From Setophaga petechia (taxonomy: Eukaryota; Chordata; Aves; Passeriformes; Parulidae): a stretch of 64,000 bases of DNA. Numbering within the stretch: the first letter of the stretch is position 1; every line of letters begins with the position of its first letter. The translations under genes were made by a program, and so were the position numbers. The stretch is from the NCBI GenBank assembly GCA_024362935.1, contig JANCRA010000012.1:6820001-6884000 (forward strand), written 5' to 3'. Shown here one piece after another: positions 63,159-64,000 of this stretch. The notes below the pieces were generated by a model that saw only the letters and a list, made by a program, of their open reading frames with translations, ran no database searches and was not told the origin of the DNA.

Positions 63159-64000
63159 ATTACACTTGTTTAGTGCTTTCATCCTAGCTGCTGCTTTCAG
63201 ATCTTTTGATACAGAGAAGAGATGGTCAAATCAGAATATTTCTTGGGTTATTTTAATCTATACCCAGATTCAACTAAAGAAATTTTTTTAGAGTATAAAT
63301 AATGCATAGAAATAATAATATAAATATGACAGTAGGTTCTTTGGTAAGAAAAAAATTTGTCTTTTTGAGAAATGATTGTAGTTATAAATTGCTGACCTTT
63401 TTTCTTTTATTTGTCAGCTGGTTTATGTGAATTTTTTCATGTTTGTTTGTGTTGGTTTTTTTGTTGGTTGGTTGGTTTGGTTTTTAAATCTGCCTTTTTG
63501 TTCCCTTTAATCTAGCAAAGGAGCTACTAGAAAGCTACAGGTTAGTTAGCAATCAAGACAGTTTTTAGCCAACATTGCAGGTGACATTAAGCAACTGATT
63601 ATGTAGGATATTGTTTACTTTATTCCATTCTACTTCTGGTAGCTGACTTTCTTTGCAGTCTAGTACTCTTATCCATGCAGTAGTGGTAAGGAAATAATAC
63701 AATCACCTACTTTTCATTCACTATAAAAAGGATTTTAAATCTCCACTTCAAAGAAACTTTTCACTCAACAGGGTGTCTTGGCTGACTCCTTCATTGTGCC
63801 TACCAGGTTTGTGTGTAATTCAGATCAGTTTAGAAGGATGCTTGATTGGTTGTTGCTGAACATATTTCTTTGTATTGTGCAGGAGTCTCTGTGCATGTGC
63901 TGAGTAAATGTTGACTGTAAGTACTTTATGCTGATTTCAGCATTTCATGCAGTGTGTGTACACAATAGGCCACTGATGAGTGTCACTTATGCACTCACTC

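Larger units (their letters stand above)
61579..64000 (+). other. CERK: CERK intron 10 (partial)
   Basis: Contains a CR1 copy (61,725-62,235), a three-copy 16-bp tandem repeat (63,112-63,158) and a T/G-rich stretch near 63,449-63,485. The next coding exon is not present. Confidence 0.8.

Noticed and set aside
63516..63540. 25-base mini-exon candidate (TCTAG acceptor, GTTAGT donor) in CERK intron 10
   Set aside because: Its length would change the phase from 1 to 2 and the encoded residues (AKELLESY) do not match the CERK segment expected after LKHE.

Overview
The window is vertebrate nuclear DNA and almost certainly avian. CR1 LINE copies on both strands are the dominant repeat, there is an LTR resembling avian ERVL-type elements, the introns are AT-rich, and two CpG-rich promoters are present. 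The species cannot be named from the sequence.

Two protein-coding genes were recognised, arranged head to head. At the left, on the minus strand, are the first two coding exons of TBC1D22A (3330-3391 and 875-931), with a CpG-island promoter at about 3,090-3,720. The rest of that gene lies beyond the left edge. At the right, on the plus strand, is CERK (ceramide kinase). It starts in a second CpG island (ATG at 30,992) and runs through ten coding exons to 61,578; its C-terminal exons lie beyond the right edge. Every CERK junction has an AG acceptor and GT donor, and the phases join without a break over 1,117 coding bases (372 codons plus one base). The pair TBC1D22A-CERK in divergent orientation matches the order I know from the human chromosome 22q13 region.

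Region by region: 1-3,391 is TBC1D22A intron 2 (partial), exon 2, intron 1 and exon 1. 3,392-30,600 is intergenic: mostly AT-rich DNA without recognisable genes, a 25-bp minisatellite at 13,126-13,450, several perfect short-loop inverted repeats, and a block of CR1 copies plus an ERVL-like LTR at 24.7-30.2 kb just upstream of CERK. 30,600-31,750 is the CERK CpG island and exon 1. 31,131-64,000 is the CERK gene body, with CR1 insertions in introns 5, 7, 9 and 10 and a few low-complexity tracts.

The two genes are not an operon and have separate promoters about 27 kb apart. CERK phosphorylates ceramide to ceramide-1-phosphate. TBC1D22A is a Rab-GAP family protein of the Golgi/trafficking type. 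I saw no rRNA, tRNA, CRISPR array or prokaryotic-type system. The most interesting leftovers are an exon-like open segment with good splice signals in TBC1D22A intron 2 (303-480), the minisatellite with a 100-bp higher-order period, and the recurrent perfect inverted repeats.
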